Part shown: in pieces, positions 7,834 through 10,680 of the stretch
How positions within the stretch are numbered: the first letter of the stretch is position 1
How the letters are laid out: each line of letters begins with the position of its first letter
NCBI RefSeq assembly: GCF_014306095.1
Contig: NZ_JACRWC010000031.1
Coordinates: forward strand, 1-10,680
Direction of reading: 5' to 3'
Length of the DNA: 10,680 nucleotides
From: Lentihominibacter faecis
GTDB taxonomy: Bacteria; Bacillota; Clostridia; Peptostreptococcales; Anaerovoracaceae
Translations under genes and position numbers: made by a program
Notes under the pieces: generated by a model
The model's input: only the letters and a program-made list of their open reading frames with translations
Database searches by the model: none
Told to the model about the DNA's origin: nothing

Positions 7834-8283
7834 ATGAAGGTAGTTGCAAATAATAAGAAGGCGCGCCATGATTATTTTATAGAAGAGACTTATGAAGCAG
7901 GAATCACACTGACGGGAACGGAAATCAAGTCGGTGAGGCAGGGGCGTGTCAGCCTGAAGGAAAGTTATGCCAGGATCGAGAAGGAAGAGGTGATCCTCTA
8001 TGGCATGAATATCAGTCCGTATGAGCAGGGAAACCGGTTCAATGTGGATCCGGTACGTCCGCGCAAGCTGCTTTTGCATAAAAGAGAAATCCGAAAACTT
8101 ATTGGGTATACGACGTTAAAAGGCTTGACTTTAGTGCCTCTGAGGATGTACATTAATGATAGAGGAAGGGCAAAGGTGGAACTTGCCGTTGCCCGTGGTA
8201 AAAAAGAGTACGATAAGCGTCATGATATTGCAAAGCGTGATGCAGACAGACGGATGCAGCAGGCAATGCGCAAACATTCATAA
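7834..8283 (+). CDS. smpB: SmpB, tmRNA-binding protein of trans-translation
   Basis: Binds the tRNA-like domain of tmRNA and delivers it to stalled ribosomes; cytoplasmic. It is 149 aa with the family opening [22 protein letters not shown], the block [21 protein letters not shown] (27-47), [20 protein letters not shown], the [19 protein letters not shown] region, and a basic C-terminal tail ([15 protein letters not shown]) that in the family probes the empty mRNA channel. The ribosome site is weak (agaaagag, 7818-7825). It starts 27 nt after the signal-peptidase-like gene on the same strand, and the partner RNA gene ssrA lies about 390 bp downstream. Confidence 0.97.
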   Translation: MKVVANNKKARHDYFIEETYEAGITLTGTEIKSVRQGRVSLKESYARIEKEEVILYGMNISPYEQGNRFNVDPVRPRKLLLHKREIRKLIGYTTLKGLTLVPLRMYINDRGRAKVELAVARGKKEYDKRHDIAKRDADRRMQQAMRKHS

Positions 8284-8292
8284 ACCAGAGTG

Positions 8293-8307
8293 CAGTGCAA
8301 GGCACTG
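8293..8307. repeat. Small hairpin between smpB and the 109-aa gene
   Basis: CAGTGC-aag-GCACTG is a perfect 6-bp stem with a 3-nt loop. It has no T run and lies just before the gggagg ribosome site of the next gene. It may affect mRNA stability or local translation; no stronger claim can be made. Confidence 0.4.
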
Positions 8308-8323
8308 AAAAGGGAGGAAGACC

Positions 8324-8653
8324 ATGCAGAATTTTTTTAATAAAATAGGCAAGACAGCATCAGAAGCTGCTTCGAAGGCAGGCAGCAAGGCAAGCGAACT
8401 GATGGAGATCGGCAAGCTGAAGGGAAAGATCACAACGAAAAAGCAGTATATCGGCAATACTAAGAAAGATATCGGAGCATATTGCTATGAACTGTTTGAA
8501 GCTGGTGATATCAAAGATCCTAGAATCGAAGAGCTTTGTGAACAGATTAAAGCTTACAGCGAGGAGATAGAGGCTCTGGAAGCTGAGATCGAAGAGGTGA
8601 AAGAAAAGTATCGCATTAAGAATGATGAAGATGATCCTGCTGCAGAAGAATAG
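8324..8653 (+). CDS. Small coiled-coil protein of unknown function between smpB and ssrA
   Basis: I do not recognise a named family for this 109-aa protein. The first 28 residues form an alanine/serine/lysine-rich segment with helical character (FFNKIGKTASEAASKAGSKA). A helical middle contains IGNTKKDIGAYCYELFEAG. The C-terminal half is a strongly acidic coiled coil (IEELCEQIKAYSEEIEALEA and onward), ending in DEDDPAAEE. No signal peptide, membrane segment or metal-binding cluster is visible; the single-letter pattern suggests a cytoplasmic, perhaps oligomeric, protein. gggagg (8312-8317) lies 6 nt before the ATG, a strong ribosome site, so it is a real gene. Its place between the two components of the ribosome-rescue system makes co-transcription with smpB likely, but no functional link is proven. 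Confidence 0.8.
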   Translation: MQNFFNKIGKTASEAASKAGSKASELMEIGKLKGKITTKKQYIGNTKKDIGAYCYELFEAGDIKDPRIEELCEQIKAYSEEIEALEAEIEEVKEKYRIKNDEDDPAAEE

Positions 8654-8664
8654 GCTGCAGGATC
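8633..8664. repeat. Inverted repeat directly upstream of the tmRNA gene
   Basis: GATCCTGC (8633-8640) and GCAGGATC (8657-8664) are perfectly complementary over 8 bp, around the stop codon of the 109-aa gene and ending 6 nt before the mature tmRNA 5' end. An alternative pairing, GATCCT plus GCAG with CTGC plus AGGATC, gives 10 bp with a bulge. No T run follows, so it is not a standard terminator. A leader or processing hairpin is possible. I see no clear sigma-A promoter between here and the tmRNA. Confidence 0.45.
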
Positions 8665-8670
8665 CTATAT

Positions 8671-9029
8671 GGGGGCGCACTGGTTTCGACGGGGGTGTGG
8701 AAACCGGAGAAGCGAGCCGCAGTTTGTCCAGTCTGCGTTAAAAGGGACACGTTAAATATAAACGCTAAAAAGAACAACAATTTCGCATTAGCTGCTTAGT
8801 TCAGCACCGCGCGCATGCCCGGGTTCACCTGCAGGTCCGGAACCATGCGTCAAACATGCAGGAAAACCTTATGTGAATGCCCGGCAGCATAAGGGACTAA
8901 CGGGATAGCTGATGATATAGCCTGCTTTTGGGCGATGTTTGAGGCAAAACTTTAAAACAAAAGCTGCGCTCGGAGAAACTCCTGTGAAAATGCTTTCGGA
9001 CATGGGTTCGATTCCCATCGCTTCCACCA
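8671..9029 (+). ncRNA. ssrA: tmRNA (transfer-messenger RNA)
   Basis: Rescues stalled ribosomes and tags the unfinished protein for degradation, with SmpB. The 5' end GGGGGCG pairs with the 3' CGCTTCC to form the 7-bp acceptor stem (with two G-U pairs), followed by the discriminator A and an encoded CCA (9027-9029). The conserved 5' element gcactggtttcgacggggg and the T arm ATGGG-TTCGATT-CCCAT are present. The tag reading frame is at 8764-8799: gct aaa aag aac aac aat ttc gca tta gct gct tag, giving AKKNNNFALAA, with the usual hydrophobic ALAA degron end. The length of about 359 nt is normal for a one-piece tmRNA. The last ~130 bp are overlapped on the other strand by the recombinase reading frame. 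A hairpin terminator follows at once. Confidence 0.97.
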
Positions 9030-10543
9030 TCGTATCCACAATCTGGGTGGCTTTTACCGCCTGGATTGTGGTTATTTATTATTAAGTGTATTTCGATCTT
9101 CTCAGCGAATACCACTACCTTTTCTACATAAGTCTGTACGATCTGTTTCAGATCTTCTAGAGATTTTTCCATCAGATTTGCATCTTTCATAATATAATCG
9201 TAAATCTGTTTCTGTGAAAGAATCTGGCGCTTCTGAATGCTTTCGCTATACTGGATTTTTCCTTCTAGATATTTAATGCGGGCGTCGATCTCATCGCCCA
9301 GATCTCCCATCCAGTCCTTATAACTACCCTTTTTGATAGAATCAATAATATTGTTCATTTCTTTCTGCTTGGCTGCCAGCTCGGCTTTTAGAGCCGCCAG
9401 TTCCGGAGTTACTTCCATTTTGCGCTGCGCCTGCAAGTCGAAGATACGCTGCGAAAGCTGCAAGACGTTTTCCTGTGTGAAAAACTCATTTTCCAGATGG
9501 CTGATCACCAGATCCTCAATGTATTTTTTATTGATCCCTTTTGCCCGGCAGGTGCGTTCTCTGTGCCGACGATTACAGTCATATGTGATATATTCTGTTT
9601 TATTCCGGCCGGCTCTTCTGGCGTTCCCGGACATTGGACTGCCACATTCACCGCAGTATATGATCCCGGAAAGTAAATAAGTTCTTTTCGCTTTATGTCT
9701 GGCATTCATCGTCCTATCTTTCATCTGCATGTTCACCTCATTCCATAATTCATCTGATACGATCCGAGGGATCCCGCCCTCGATGCGAATAATATCCTCA
9801 TCTGATTTGTTTAAATGATTGTTCCGCTTTCCGGCTGTCTTCGGAGCTGCCCGGTTATATACATAAACGCCCTTGTACTTTTCATTCTTGAAAAGATCAT
9901 GGAAGCTGTTTTTGGTAAATCCCTGGCCACGTCTGGTTCTGGCGCCGATCCCATTCAAATAAGCCGCGATTTCCATGTAGCTGCAGCCGGATGCCTTCAT
10001 TTCATATGCCTTGATGATCCATTTAGATTCTATGGGATCCACGTGATATTTCCCGGACCCATCGACCTGGTAGCCGATGGGAGGGACTCCGCCGTTATGC
10101 AGGCATTTATATGCAGTTTCTTTTTTTCCTTTTTGGACTTCTCTGGCCAGATTGCGTGAATAGTATTCAGACATTCCTTCCAGAACGGATTCCAGGATGA
10201 TGCTCTCCGGGCTGCCGTCGATATTTTCCAGAACGGACACGAGACGGATCCCGCGTTCTTTGAGTTTTCTTTTGTAGAAGGCACTGTCATACCGATCCCG
10301 GCTGAATCGGTCAAGCTTATGAACGATTACCAGATCACAGGGATATTCCTTGATATCAGAGAACATTTGCTGAAAAGATGGGCGATCATCAGTAGTGGCG
10401 GATCTTGCTTCATCCCGATAGATTTTCTCCAGTGTGATCCTGTTGCGACCGCAGTAGTCACGGATCGCCCGGATCTGTGCATCGATGGATTCTTCTCTCT
10501 GGTGATCGCTGCTGAAGCGGCAGTATGCCCATGCGATAGTCAT
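8897..10543 (-). CDS. Large serine recombinase (site-specific integrase) whose C-terminus is read from antisense ssrA
   Basis: Cuts and rejoins DNA at attachment sites through a serine-DNA intermediate, as in integrative elements and phages. In the 548-aa product: resolvase-type catalytic domain (1-140) with AYCRFSSDHQ, nucleophile S11, and VIVHKLDRFSRDR; the recombinase domain (about 150-270, GGVPPIGYQ to NEKYKGVYVYN); a zinc ribbon with C297, C300, C323 and C332; a coiled coil (about 380-440); and a closing segment VEKVVVFAEKIEIHLIINN (473-491) of the kind that normally ends such proteins. Residues 492-504 come from the ssrA terminator region and 505-548 from antisense tmRNA (DGGSDGNRTHVRK...). 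I chose the ATG at 10543 because aaggag (minus strand, 10553-10558) lies 9 nt upstream; the frame runs on to 10678 only by reading adapter (MCIRDR), so that extension is false. No other element gene is in view. Confidence 0.92.
   Translation of the reverse strand: MTIAWAYCRFSSDHQREESIDAQIRAIRDYCGRNRITLEKIYRDEARSATTDDRPSFQQMFSDIKEYPCDLVIVHKLDRFSRDRYDSAFYKRKLKERGIRLVSVLENIDGSPESIILESVLEGMSEYYSRNLAREVQKGKKETAYKCLHNGGVPPIGYQVDGSGKYHVDPIESKWIIKAYEMKASGCSYMEIAAYLNGIGARTRRGQGFTKNSFHDLFKNEKYKGVYVYNRAAPKTAGKRNNHLNKSDEDIIRIEGGIPRIVSDELWNEVNMQMKDRTMNARHKAKRTYLLSGIIYCGECGSPMSGNARRAGRNKTEYITYDCNRRHRERTCRAKGINKKYIEDLVISHLENEFFTQENVLQLSQRIFDLQAQRKMEVTPELAALKAELAAKQKEMNNIIDSIKKGSYKDWMGDLGDEIDARIKYLEGKIQYSESIQKRQILSQKQIYDYIMKDANLMEKSLEDLKQIVQTYVEKVVVFAEKIEIHLIINNHNPGGKSHPDCGYDGGSDGNRTHVRKHFHRSFSERSFCFKVLPQTSPKSRLYHQLSR
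9036..9080 (+). terminator. Rho-independent terminator of ssrA
   Basis: CCACAATCTGGGTGG (9036-9050) pairs with CCGCCTGGATTGTGG (9057-9071) over 15 bp, including three G-U pairs, with a 6-nt loop. TTATTTATTATT follows. It begins 7 nt after the tmRNA CCA end. On the opposite strand the same DNA is inside the recombinase reading frame and carries no T run, so it should stop only ssrA transcription. Confidence 0.85.
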
Positions 10544-10563
10544 ATGTATCATCTCCTTAAAAT

Positions 10564-10601
10564 GGGTATAAAAATACCCTGAATATTGATTTTTCAGGGT
10601 A
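10564..10601. promoter_or_regulatory. Overlapping inverted repeats in the recombinase leader
   Basis: Two pairings share one strand segment. GGGTAT-aaaa-ATACCC (10564-10579) is a 6-bp hairpin, and TACCCTGA-N11-TCAGGGTA (10575-10601) an 8-bp hairpin; they cannot both form. Read toward the recombinase on the minus strand, the 8-bp hairpin is followed directly by TTTTT, like an attenuator. They end about 20 nt before its start codon. An operator pair for a repressor is equally possible. Confidence 0.55.
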
Positions 10602-10602
10602 A

Positions 10603-10643
10603 CGATGATACAATGAAATTGCGAGTTTCGGGTTGTATCATCG
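10603..10643. repeat. 11-bp perfect inverted repeat upstream of the recombinase
   Basis: CGATGATACAA (10603-10613) and TTGTATCATCG (10633-10643) are exact inverted copies with a 19-bp spacer. A smaller GGTTG-N8-CAACC palindrome (10631-10648) overlaps the outer arm. The size and spacing would suit a dimeric DNA-binding protein, either the recombinase itself or a regulator. I found no convincing -35/-10 pair here. Confidence 0.6.
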
Positions 10644-10661
10644 CAACCTGATAGCATAGCC

Positions 10662-10680
10662 CTGTCTCTTATACACATCT
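10662..10680 (-). other. Nextera/Tn5 mosaic-end adapter (right)
   Basis: The last 19 bases, ctgtctcttatacacatct, are the complete Tn5 mosaic end in inverse orientation to the copy at the window start. Translated on the minus strand they give the well-known artefact MCIRDR. They are not part of the genome. Confidence 0.98.

Noticed and set aside
9000..9029. Separate tRNA gene suggested by the TTCGATTCCC arm and CCA end
   Set aside because: This is the tRNA-like 3' end of the tmRNA; its acceptor strand pairs with 8671-8677.
9030..10661. A second copy of the ssrA 3' end marking the far end of the element
   Set aside because: I saw no repeat of the T arm and CCA segment in the window, so the distal attachment site must lie beyond it.
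10544..10678. N-terminal extension of the recombinase starting MCIRDRAMLSG
   Set aside because: Its first residues translate the Tn5 mosaic end, and a proper ribosome site supports the ATG at 10543.

Overview
The window reads as a chromosomal segment of a low-to-mid GC Clostridia bacterium, most likely Lachnospiraceae. The basis is protein style (UvrA, nicotinate phosphoribosyltransferase, class II aldolase, SmpB), strong aaggag/ggagg ribosome sites, and a tmRNA with a FALAA-type tag. No taxonomic search was possible. Both ends are Tn5/Nextera mosaic-end adapter, so the window is a whole assembled or synthetic-long-read molecule whose ends are technical, not biological.

Layout: (1) 15-2455 (+), uvrA without its N-terminus, cut by the adapter. 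(2) 2604-4034 (+), a nicotinate phosphoribosyltransferase with its own TATAAT promoter and terminator. (3) 4134-5518 (-), a two-gene unit: a small membrane protein resembling only the N-terminal part of MltG, then class II fructose-bisphosphate aldolase, closed by a terminator back-to-back with that of the preceding gene. (4) 5677-9029 (+), a same-strand run: RluA-family pseudouridine synthase, a normal type I signal peptidase, a second signal-peptidase-like protein that has lost both catalytic residues, smpB, a small coiled-coil protein of unknown function, and ssrA (tmRNA) with its terminator. (5) 8897-10543 (-), a large serine recombinase converging on ssrA. Its reading frame runs through the ssrA terminator and about 130 bp into the tmRNA gene, as expected if a mobile element sits at the 3' end of ssrA.

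Working together: smpB and ssrA form the trans-translation ribosome-rescue pair, with the unknown 109-aa protein between them. The synthase gene and the active signal peptidase gene abut exactly (TAA then ATG). The two signal peptidase genes are separated by a short spacer holding two 31-bp tandem repeats. The recombinase has a palindrome-rich upstream region.

The points most worth a second look are the catalytically dead signal peptidase paralogue beside an intact one, the recombinase/ssrA junction that gives the recombinase an antisense-tmRNA C-terminus, and the apparently leaderless start of the pseudouridine synthase.
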